Translations under genes and position numbers: made by a program | Shown: piece after piece, positions 1-5,924 of the stretch | Layout: every line of letters begins with the position of its first letter | Numbering within the stretch: the first letter of the stretch is position 1 | Source of the DNA: JANXAZ01 sp964504655 | GTDB lineage: Bacteria > Pseudomonadota > Alphaproteobacteria > Geminicoccales > Geminicoccaceae | Assembly: GCA_964504655.1 (NCBI GenBank) | Contig: CAZDFD010000096.1 | Span: 1-15,810 of the forward strand | Length of the DNA: 15,810 bases | Direction of reading: 5' to 3' | Notes under the pieces: generated by a model | What the model was told of the DNA's origin: nothing | The model's input: the letters and a program-made list of their open reading frames with translations, nothing else | Database searches by the model: none

Positions 1-2
1 GC

Positions 3-90
3 TGGCGGAAGGGGTGGGATTCGAACCCACGGATGGTTGCCCATCGCCGGTTTTCAAGACCGGTGCAATCGACCACTCTGCCACCCTTCC
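3..90 (-). tRNA. tRNA-Ser (anticodon UGA)
   Basis: Read on the minus strand, this 88-nt segment folds as a class II (long variable arm) tRNA. The acceptor arms GGAAGGG and CCCTTCC are followed by discriminator G and an encoded CCA. The T arm contains GGGTTCGAATCCC. The anticodon loop CTTGAAA sits between CCGGT and ACCGG arms and gives anticodon TGA, which reads UCA and related serine codons. The extended variable arm agrees with serine identity. The encoded CCA and the intact stems indicate a functional gene. Confidence 0.96.
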
Positions 91-92
91 GG

Positions 93-105
93 CGGCCTTC
101 GGCCG
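93..105 (-). terminator. Short GC hairpin between the oxidoreductase stop and tRNA-Ser
   Basis: CGGCC and GGCCG arms flank a 3-nt loop, just after the minus-strand oxidoreductase gene and 3 nt upstream of the mature tRNA 5' end. It could be a weak terminator or a 5'-leader processing structure of the tRNA transcript. There is no T tract, so intrinsic termination is uncertain, and such short GC stems occur by chance in DNA of this composition. Confidence 0.25.
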
Positions 106-139
106 GGCCCGGCGAGCTAGCGCCCGCCCGCCCGGCCGG

Positions 140-1381
140 TCAACCGAGCGGCGGGCCCGCCGGCGTGCGACCCGCGATCTGCGCGGCGAGGCGGCGGGCC
201 GAGCCGGCCGCGAGCGTCCAGCCCATGTGGCCGTGGCCGCAGTCGAGCCAGATCCCGGGGATCCGCGAGGGCCCGATCAGCGGCTCGCCGCCGGGCGTCA
301 TCGGCCGCAGCCCCGCCCAGGCCACGGCCTCGGGGCCGGCCGCGACCTCGCGCATCGCCGGGAACAGCTCCGCCACCCGGTCGACCAGCGCCCGGATGCG
401 GGCCGGCGCGGGGGCGGCCTCGAAGCCCGTGAACTCGGCCGAGCCGGCGAGCCGCAGACGCTCGCCGACCGGCACGAGCGCGTAATGCGCCGCATCGTCC
501 AGGATCGCGTGCCGCGGTGCCTCGGGCCACAGCCGGCGCGGCGCGGTCAACGACACGCCCTTGACCGGGGCGATCGGCACCCGCAGGCCGAGCGGGGCCA
601 GGAGCGCGGGCGTCCAGGGGCCGGCCGCCACCACCGCAGCCTCGGCGGCGAGCTCGCCCCGATCGGTGGCGACCGCGGCGAGCCGCCCGGCCGCGAGCTT
701 GAAGCCCAGGACCCGGGTGTCCCAGTGCAGCCGCACGCGTCGCTCCGCGCAGCGCTCGGCGAGCCCGCGCGCCATGGCCGCGCAGTCGCCGATCTCGTCC
801 TGCGGGAAGAGCAGGGCGCCCGCGAGCCGGTCGGCCACCGGCGCCAGCGCAGGCTCGCGCGCGACGAGCCCGGCGCGGTCGAGCCGCTCGACCCGGAGGC
901 CCGCCGCCGCGAGCGGCGCGTGCGCGCGCACGGCCGCCTCGAGCGCCGCCGCGTCGCGCTGGATCTTGAGCACCGCCGCCGGCCGGTGGTCGTAGGCGAT
1001 CCCGGTCTCGGCCCGGATCAGCGCCAGGCCCAAGAGGCTGTCGAGTGCCAGCGCCAGGTTGCGGACCGCCGCGGCGCGGTGCCGCTCGGCGGTGCAGGCG
1101 GCGAGGAAGGAGAGCCCCCAGCGCCAGATCTCGGGCAGCACCTTGGGGCGCAGCAGCAGGGGCGCGTCCTCGCGGCCGAGCCAGCGCAGGATCCGCCTGG
1201 GCACGCCCGGCCCCGACCAGGGCTCGATCGAGCTGGCGTGGACGATGGCGCCGTTGGCGAAGCTGGTCTCGAGGGCGGCGCCGGCGCGCCGTTCGACCAG
1301 CTCGACCGCGTGGCCGTCGCGCGCCAGCCACCAGGCGGCCATCACGCCGACGATGCCACCCCCCACGACGACGATGCGCAT
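140..1381 (-). CDS. FAD-dependent D-amino-acid dehydrogenase-like oxidoreductase (DadA/DAO family)
   Basis: A 413-residue protein with a complete FAD-binding Rossmann start (MRIVVVGGGIVG, Gly7/Gly9/Gly12), followed by the Glu at the end of beta-2 (LVER, about residue 30). The C-terminal DAO-family block runs LRPMTPGGEPLIG (358-370) to CGHGHMGWTLAAGSA (381-394), the second FAD/substrate contact region. Length and motifs fit the small-subunit D-amino-acid dehydrogenases, which oxidise D-amino acids to 2-oxo acids and pass electrons to the membrane quinone pool. The substrate cannot be read from sequence, and related glycine/sarcosine/proline-type oxidases share these motifs. The ATG start has a strong GGGAGGGG ribosome site a few bases upstream. 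It lies 54 bp downstream of the GGDEF-like gene on the same strand, so the two may be co-transcribed. No dadX racemase is adjacent. Confidence 0.87.
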   Translation of the reverse strand: MRIVVVGGGIVGVMAAWWLARDGHAVELVERRAGAALETSFANGAIVHASSIEPWSGPGVPRRILRWLGREDAPLLLRPKVLPEIWRWGLSFLAACTAERHRAAAVRNLALALDSLLGLALIRAETGIAYDHRPAAVLKIQRDAAALEAAVRAHAPLAAAGLRVERLDRAGLVAREPALAPVADRLAGALLFPQDEIGDCAAMARGLAERCAERRVRLHWDTRVLGFKLAAGRLAAVATDRGELAAEAAVVAAGPWTPALLAPLGLRVPIAPVKGVSLTAPRRLWPEAPRHAILDDAAHYALVPVGERLRLAGSAEFTGFEAAPAPARIRALVDRVAELFPAMREVAAGPEAVAWAGLRPMTPGGEPLIGPSRIPGIWLDCGHGHMGWTLAAGSARRLAAQIAGRTPAGPPLG

Positions 1382-1435
1382 CGCCCCTCCCGGCGCACGG
1401 CCCGATCATGGCCGCAACCGGAGGGCGCCGCCAGA

Positions 1436-1966
1436 TCAGCTCACGCCGACCCGCCCACCGCCGCGCGCCCGCGCCTCGACGAGCCCGCCGCGGGCGCGCT
1501 CGACCATGAGCCCGAGCGTCTCGGCGGCACCGAGCCACGTGGCGACACCGACGCTCAGGAGCAGCGGCCGGTCGCCGTCCTCGCCCGGCGCCGCGGCGAC
1601 GATCCGGCGCGCCAGCCGCGAGGCGCCGGCGAGCCCGGTGCCGGGCAGCAGCACCACCAGCTCCTGGCTCTCCCAGCGGCCCACGAGGTCGGTCGAGCGC
1701 AGCCGCGAGCGGACCCGGGCGGCGACCCGGGCGAGCGGCGAGGCGCCGGCGGGATCCGGCTCGGTGGCCTCGTCGGCCGCCACCAGGAGCAGGGACAGAC
1801 GGCCGCCATAGCGCTGCCGGCGGGCGATCTCCTCGCTCGCCCGCTGCGCCAGGTAGGCGCCGGTCAGACAGCCGGTCTCGCGATCGTGGGTCGCCGCCTG
1901 CAGGAGCAGCGACTGGACCACCGGCCGCTGCAGCAGCGGCACCGGCTCCGGCAGACCCTCGGCCAT
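1436..1966 (-). CDS. Degenerate GGDEF-domain protein, catalytic motif lost, I-site RxxD kept
   Basis: A 176-residue soluble protein that is nearly all one GGDEF fold. HDRETGCLTGAYL (27-39) matches the conserved D-x-LTG-x-x-N-R opening. RSTD (90-93) sits five residues before ESQEL (99-103), where active cyclases have GG(D/E)EF. LLLSVGVATW (about 135-144) matches the late SxGva strand. The A-site is therefore ESQEL, and the metal-binding D-x-D-x-F-K strand near residues 58-67 is also absent, so diguanylate cyclase activity is not expected. The RxxD inhibitory c-di-GMP site motif is preserved at the right distance. There is no membrane segment or sensor domain beyond about 25 N-terminal residues. 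I chose the ATG at 1966 because GGAGG lies 8 nt upstream; the in-frame GTG at 1975 overlaps that site. A role as c-di-GMP-binding effector is inference. Confidence 0.8.
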   Translation of the reverse strand: MAEGLPEPVPLLQRPVVQSLLLQAATHDRETGCLTGAYLAQRASEEIARRQRYGGRLSLLLVAADEATEPDPAGASPLARVAARVRSRLRSTDLVGRWESQELVVLLPGTGLAGASRLARRIVAAAPGEDGDRPLLLSVGVATWLGAAETLGLMVERARGGLVEARARGGGRVGVS

Positions 1967-2130
1967 GCGGCTCACCTCCGGACGGGAACGCGGCGAGCCT
2001 AGCGGCCGTCGGTTTCCCGATCCTTAACGGCCCTCGGCGAGCCGCCGCGGCGCGGCCCCGCGGAGCGGCGCTCGTCGACGCCGCCCCGGGCCGCTATGAC
2101 CGCGCCAGCATCCCTGGGGAGCCGAGCGCC
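1967..2130. promoter_or_regulatory. Divergent intergenic region between the GGDEF-like gene and the IMPase-family gene
   Basis: About 160 bp separates the two divergent start codons, so both promoters should lie here. The minus-strand GGAGG ribosome site (about 1975-1979) and a plus-strand GGGGA (2116-2120, 10 nt before the GTG) are visible. A local AT-richer patch (CGATCCTTAACGG, about 2019-2031) could be part of a promoter, but I could not assign a -35/-10 pair to either direction. Confidence 0.3.
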
Positions 2131-2916
2131 GTGCCCGAGACCGATCCCGGCCTTCGCCTCGCCGCCGCCTGCGCCGTCGCGCGCGAGGCCGGGGCGCTGG
2201 CGCTGCGCCGCTTCCGCGGCCGCGATGGGCTGCGGATCGAGCGCAAGGGACCGCAGGACCTCGTGAGCGAGGCCGACCGGGAGGTCGAGGCGCTGATCCG
2301 CGCCCGGCTCGGGGCGCTGTTCCCCGAGGACGGCGTGCTCGGCGAGGAGGCCGGCCACGCCGCCGGGGCCGCCGGCACCTGGGTGGTCGACCCGATCGAC
2401 GGCACCTGGTGCTTCCTCAACGGGATCGCATCCTGGTGCGTCAGCCTCGCGCACGTGCGCGACGGCCGCATCGAGGCCGGGGTGGTGTTCGATCCCTGCG
2501 CCGGCGAGCTGTTCGCCGCCCGGGCCGGCGGCGGGGCCACGCTCGACGGCCTGCCGATCCGGGTGGCCGAGGCCGCGAGCCTCGCCGACGGCACCCTCAG
2601 CATCGGCTTCTCGCACCGCTCGCGGCCGGAGGAGGTGGCGGCGCTGTTCGGCCCGCTCCTGGCCGCCGGCGGCATGTACCACCGCCACGGCTCGGGCGCG
2701 CTCGGCCTCGCCTGGGTCGCCTGCGGCCGGCTGATCGGCTATCTCGAGCCGCACATGAACAGCTGGGACGCACTCGCCGGCCTCCTGCTGGTCGCCGAGG
2801 CGGGCGGCCGGGTCAACGACTTCCTCGAGGGCGACGGCCTGCACCGGGGCAACCGCGTGGTGGCGACGGCGCCCGGCATCGCCCAGGCCGTGGCGGCGCT
2901 CACCGGCTGGCGCTGA
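2131..2916 (+). CDS. Inositol monophosphatase family protein (SuhB/HisN-like phosphatase)
   Basis: A 261-residue protein, the usual size for the family. Metal-binding residues are in place: GEE (71-73), DPIDGT (87-92) and SWDALAG with Asp213. Members hydrolyse small phosphate monoesters (inositol-1-phosphate, histidinol phosphate, PAP and others) using Mg2+. The segment after DPIDGT is WCFLNG, where family members usually have TNF or SNF and similar, so the substrate side of the pocket is altered and I do not assign a substrate. The GTG start is supported by GGGGA 10 nt upstream; a nearby ATG at 2096 is out of frame. It is convergent with aminopeptidase P, with only 9 bp between the stop codons. 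It stands alone as a single-gene plus-strand unit. Confidence 0.88.
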   Translation: MPETDPGLRLAAACAVAREAGALALRRFRGRDGLRIERKGPQDLVSEADREVEALIRARLGALFPEDGVLGEEAGHAAGAAGTWVVDPIDGTWCFLNGIASWCVSLAHVRDGRIEAGVVFDPCAGELFAARAGGGATLDGLPIRVAEAASLADGTLSIGFSHRSRPEEVAALFGPLLAAGGMYHRHGSGALGLAWVACGRLIGYLEPHMNSWDALAGLLLVAEAGGRVNDFLEGDGLHRGNRVVATAPGIAQAVAALTGWR

Positions 2917-2925
2917 GGCGGGGGC

Positions 2926-4713
2926 TCAGAGCGGCGCGCAGGCCGCCTCGAGCCAGGCCCGATCGGCCGGATCGTCGAGCAGCGGGCCGAGCTCGGCCAG
3001 GACCCGGGCGTGGTAGGCGTCGAGCCAGGCGCGGTCCTCGGGTGCCAGGAGCGCCGGCACGGTGAGCCGCCGGTCGATCGGGCAGAGGGTCAGCACCGCG
3101 AAGCCCAGGAGGTCCCGGTCGCCGCCCTCGGGGCGAGCGCGCGGCTCGACCAGGAGCAGGTTCTCGGTGCGCATCCCGTAGGCGCCGGCCTTGTAGTAGC
3201 CGGGCTCGTCCGAGACGATCATGCCCGGCAGGAGGCGGGCCCCGGCGGCGGCCTTGGAGATCCGCTGCGGGCCCTCGTGCACGCAGAGATAGCTGCCGAC
3301 GCCGTGGCCGGTGCCGTGGTCGAAGTCGAGCCCGCGGCTCCAGAGTGCCAAGCGCGCGAGCGTGTCGAGCTGGCCGCCGCTGGTGCCCTCGGGAAAGACC
3401 GCCCGGGCGACCGCGACGTGGCCCTCGAGGACCGCCGTGAAGCGCTCCTTGATCTCCGTGCCGACCCCACCGAGCGCGATCGTGCGGGTGATGTCGGTCG
3501 TGGCGTCCCGGTACTGGCCGCCCGAATCGACCAGATAGACGGTGCCGGGCTCGAGCCGCCGGCTGGTCGCGGCGGTCGCCCGGTAGTGCGGCAGCGCGGC
3601 GTTCGGGCCCACCGCCGAGATGGTGGTGAAGGACGGGCCCTCGTAGAGCGGGTCGCGGGCGCGCTCGAGCTCGAGCCTGGCCGCGGCCGCGAGCTCGTCG
3701 ACGCCCGCCTCGAGCCCCTCGCGGTCGAGCCAGGCGAGGAAGCGGACCATGGCGGCGCCGTCGCGGCGCTGGGCGGCGCGCGCGCCCTCGATCTCGACCG
3801 GGTTCTTGACCGCCTTGGCGAGCAGGATCGGGTTGTCGGCCTCGATCAGCCGGGCGCCGGCGGCGCGCAGCCGGTCGAGATAGCCCAGATGCACCTCGGC
3901 CGGGTCGGCCATGACCACGCAGCCGGCGGCACCCAGCTCGTCGAGTGCCGCGAGCAACCGCTCGGCCGGCTCGACCTCGACCGCGTTGTCGAGCCGGAGC
4001 TCGGCGCCGAGCTTGCGCGGGTCGACGAACCAGCGGCAGCGGCCGTCGGCGGCGAGCAGCGCGAAGCTCAGGCACAACGGATTGTAGGGGATGTCGCGGC
4101 CGCGGACGTTCAGCAGCCAGGCGACCGCGTCGGCGGCGGTCACGAGCAGGTGATCGGCGCCCTTGGCCTCGAGCGCCCGGGCGATCTCCTGGCGCTTCTC
4201 GGCGCTCGACCGGCCGGCGAAGCGCTCCTCGTGGGCGAAGGCCTCGGCCGCCGGCGGCGGCGGACGACCGGGCCAGACCGCGTCGATCGGGTTCGGCGCG
4301 AGCGCCACGAGCACGCCCCCCCGGCTCTCGACGGCACGGGCGAGGCGGTCGCGCTCGCCCTGGCGGAGGAGGAAGGGGTCGAAGCCGAGCCGTCCGCCGG
4401 GGGGCAGGTTCTCCTCGAGCCAGCGGGCCGGCGGGTGCTCGATGCTGTGGCGGCGCTCGAAGACGGCCGGGTCCACCTGCTCCGCGAGCTGGACGGTGTA
4501 GCGGCCGTCGCTGAAGACGGCCGCCTTCAGGGCCAGCACCACGACCTGCGCGGCCGAGCCGGTGAAGCCCGTGAGCCAGGCGACCCGCTCGGCCGAGGGG
4601 GGCAGGTACTCGCTGCCGTGCTCGTCGGTGCGCGGCAGGAAGAACCCGTCGACGCCGGACTGGGCGAGGACGCGGCGCAGGGCCTCGAGGCGCGCGGCGT
4701 GCGGGGCGGGCAT
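2926..4713 (-). CDS. pepP: Xaa-Pro aminopeptidase (aminopeptidase P, peptidase M24B, long three-domain form)
   Basis: A 595-residue cytosolic metallopeptidase that removes the N-terminal residue before proline. Two creatinase-like N-terminal domains come first (FFLPRTDEHGSEYLPP near 24-39, LTGFTGSAA at 47-55), then the pita-bread catalytic domain. The five metal ligands are visible: Asp396 (VDSGGQY), Asp407 (TTDITRT), His470 (GTGHGVG), Glu503 (SDEPGYY) and Glu517 (RTENLLLV). Their spacings (11, 63, 33, 14) closely follow those of human XPNPEP1. The length matches the long XPNPEP1-like type rather than the ~440-residue E. coli PepP. The ATG start has GGAG 9 nt upstream. Upstream lies the 602-bp repeat/gap region, so its promoter is either close to the start codon or beyond the assembly gap. 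Confidence 0.93.
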   Translation of the reverse strand: MPAPHAARLEALRRVLAQSGVDGFFLPRTDEHGSEYLPPSAERVAWLTGFTGSAAQVVVLALKAAVFSDGRYTVQLAEQVDPAVFERRHSIEHPPARWLEENLPPGGRLGFDPFLLRQGERDRLARAVESRGGVLVALAPNPIDAVWPGRPPPPAAEAFAHEERFAGRSSAEKRQEIARALEAKGADHLLVTAADAVAWLLNVRGRDIPYNPLCLSFALLAADGRCRWFVDPRKLGAELRLDNAVEVEPAERLLAALDELGAAGCVVMADPAEVHLGYLDRLRAAGARLIEADNPILLAKAVKNPVEIEGARAAQRRDGAAMVRFLAWLDREGLEAGVDELAAAARLELERARDPLYEGPSFTTISAVGPNAALPHYRATAATSRRLEPGTVYLVDSGGQYRDATTDITRTIALGGVGTEIKERFTAVLEGHVAVARAVFPEGTSGGQLDTLARLALWSRGLDFDHGTGHGVGSYLCVHEGPQRISKAAAGARLLPGMIVSDEPGYYKAGAYGMRTENLLLVEPRARPEGGDRDLLGFAVLTLCPIDRRLTVPALLAPEDRAWLDAYHARVLAELGPLLDDPADRAWLEAACAPL

Positions 4714-4779
4714 GGCGGTGGGCTCCGGCTGGGACCGGTCCTTTAGCGGAGGCCCGGGCGGCCGGGGAGGGGCCGCCGG

Positions 4780-5162
4780 GTCGTTCGTGCGCGGAACTCG
4801 CGGCCGCGCCCCGAGCCGGCCGACCCGTGGAGGGCCGAGTTCGTTCGTGCACGGAGCGGTCGGGAGGCGCCGGGGTGCGTTCGTGCAGCCCGCCGACGGC
4901 GGGGAGGGCCCGGGGTTCGTTCGTGCGGCGCGCCANNNNNNNNNNNNNNNNNNNNNNNNNNNNNNNNNNNNNNNNNNNNNNNNNNNNNNNNNNNNNNNNN
5001 NNNNNNNNNNNNNNNNNNNNNNNNNNNNNNNNNNNGGGGCGCCGGGGTTCGTTCGTGCAACGGACGCGTGGAGGTGCGACCCGGTTGGATCGTGCCGGCG
5101 CGGGCCCTTGCGGGAGCCGCCGGGCGGAGCGGGGGCGGTGTTCGTGCTCGCATCCTCGTGCC
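4780..5162. repeat. Degenerate interspersed repeat array, core GTTCGTTCGTGC, interrupted by the assembly gap
   Basis: Five clear copies of a core (plus-strand GTTCGTTCGTGC or one-to-two-base variants) end at 4790, 4850, 4886, 4926 and 5058. Similarity extends upstream of the core: copies 3, 4 and 5 share GCGCCGGGG or GCCCGGGG, and copies 4 and 5 share CGGGGTTCGTTCGTGC exactly. Weaker relatives (GTGTTCGTGC at 5138-5147, TCGTGCC around 5091 and 5157) follow on the right. Spacing is irregular (60, 36, 40 bp), so this is not a CRISPR. The reading frame of the core changes between copies on the minus strand, so it does not look like a protein repeat. Five or more copies within about 280 sequenced bases is far beyond chance. 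Protein-binding sites or expanded repetitive DNA are both possible. Confidence 0.75.
4936..5035. other. Assembly gap (exactly 100 N)
   Basis: A run of exactly 100 undetermined bases, the conventional filler for a scaffold gap of unknown length. It falls inside the repeat array, with near-identical copies on either side, so a collapsed or unresolved repeat is the likely cause. The true distance across it, and any gene inside it, are unknown. Confidence 0.97.
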
Positions 5163-5255
5163 CGCCGGGAAAGGGATCGGGTGGGGGCGAGCCCCGGCGC
5201 CGAGGAGCTCGCGGCGTGCGACGCCGGGCGAGAGCGCCCGCTCCCTCCGACAGGA

Positions 5256-5284
5256 TGAATATCCTAGAAACGGGCTCCCGTCAA
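5256..5284 (-). promoter_or_regulatory. Promoter-like element directed leftward, just after infC
   Basis: On the minus strand TTGACG (5279-5284) and TATTCA (5256-5261) are separated by exactly 17 bp. The -35 matches the sigma-70 consensus at 5 of 6 positions; the -10 is weak (3 of 6). The element overlaps a rare AT-rich island and an inverted repeat AGGAT-GAAT-ATCCT (5252-5265). A transcript from here would start near 5248 and run through the repeat array toward pepP. This rests on consensus resemblance only. Confidence 0.35.
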
Positions 5285-5303
5285 GTTCCCGGCCCAGGCC
5301 GGG
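5270..5303 (-). terminator. Possible terminator hairpins after infC
   Basis: Read on the minus strand, 13 nt after the infC stop there is a hairpin CCCGGC-CTGG-GCCGGG (5288-5303). A second, shorter hairpin ACGGG-AG-CCCGT (5270-5281) is followed by TTTC. Neither has a long T tract, so termination efficiency is uncertain. The second hairpin lies within the spacer of the promoter-like element described separately, so only one of the two readings may be right. Confidence 0.4.
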
Positions 5304-5315
5304 CTGCGGCTCTCC

Positions 5316-5840
5316 TCACCGCAACGGCGCCATCACCATGACCATCTGGCGGCCTTCGAGCTTGGGCATCTGCTCGACCTTGGCCCGGTCGGCGACGTCG
5401 TTCTTGATCCGGTCGAGCAATCCGGTCGCCATGTGGGCGTACGCCATCTCCCGCCCACGGAACCGCAGGGTCACCTTGACCTTGTCGCCCTCGTCCAGGA
5501 ACTCCTTCACCTTCTTCATCTTGATGTCGTAATCGTTCTCGTCGATGCCCGGCCGCATCTTGATCTCCTTGATCTCGATCACGCGCTGCTTCTTGCGCGC
5601 GGCGGCCGCCTTCTTCTGAGCCTCGTACTTGAACTTGCCGTAGTCGAGGATCTTGCAGACCGGTGGGCGGGCGGTGGGCGAGATCTCGACCAGGTCCATC
5701 CCGGCTTCCTCGGCCCGCCCGAGGGCTTCCCGGAGCGGCACGACACCCACCATGTCGCCGTTCTCGTCGATCAACCGGACCTCGTAGACGTCGATCTGCC
5801 GGTTGATGCGGTACTCGTCCTCGCGCGCCGCTGCTGCCAT
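5316..5840 (-). CDS. infC: Translation initiation factor IF-3
   Basis: A 174-residue protein with the full IF-3 architecture. The N-terminal domain begins RINRQIDVYEVRLIDENGD (11-29) and continues to ARPPVCKILDYGKFKYE (57-73). A lysine/arginine-rich helical linker spans about 74-95. The C-terminal domain has KMRPGIDENDYDIK (94-107), VTLRFRGREMAYAH (123-136) and the ending EGRQMVMVMAPLR. It binds the 30S subunit, keeps 50S away and checks initiator-tRNA pairing. The start is an ordinary ATG, with GGAGG about 12 nt upstream. No in-frame ATT, ATC, GTG or TTG codon is found in the dozen codons before it, unlike the AUU start of the autoregulated E. coli gene. It lies 84 bp after thrS in a likely operon. 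rpmI and rplT do not follow. Confidence 0.97.
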   Translation of the reverse strand: MAAAAREDEYRINRQIDVYEVRLIDENGDMVGVVPLREALGRAEEAGMDLVEISPTARPPVCKILDYGKFKYEAQKKAAAARKKQRVIEIKEIKMRPGIDENDYDIKMKKVKEFLDEGDKVKVTLRFRGREMAYAHMATGLLDRIKNDVADRAKVEQMPKLEGRQMVMVMAPLR

Positions 5841-5924
5841 GTAGCCTGCTCGTCCTCCATTGCCGCTACGCCGAAGGGCGCGCCGGCCAGGGGCCGCCGC
5901 GCCCGCTCCTGCGATCCCGGCCGC

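Noticed and set aside
14..2002. A 662-codon plus-strand open frame covering the tRNA, the oxidoreductase and the GGDEF-like gene
   Set aside because: It runs through the tRNA gene and opposite two recognised proteins, and shows no family motif.
2900..4852. A 650-codon minus-strand frame overlapping pepP and starting in the repeat array
   Set aside because: It is a shifted frame of pepP, arginine/proline-rich throughout. The aminopeptidase motifs are in the other frame.
4780..5060. CRISPR array
   Set aside because: Repeats are short and degenerate, the spacing is 36-60 bp and irregular, similarity extends unevenly into the spacers, and there are no cas genes.
4743..5153. A minus-strand frame across the N gap with HERTP- and RART-like repeats, as a possible repeat protein
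   Set aside because: The repeat core is read in two different frames along it, it crosses undetermined sequence, and it has no ribosome site at good spacing. The repeat is better seen as DNA-level.
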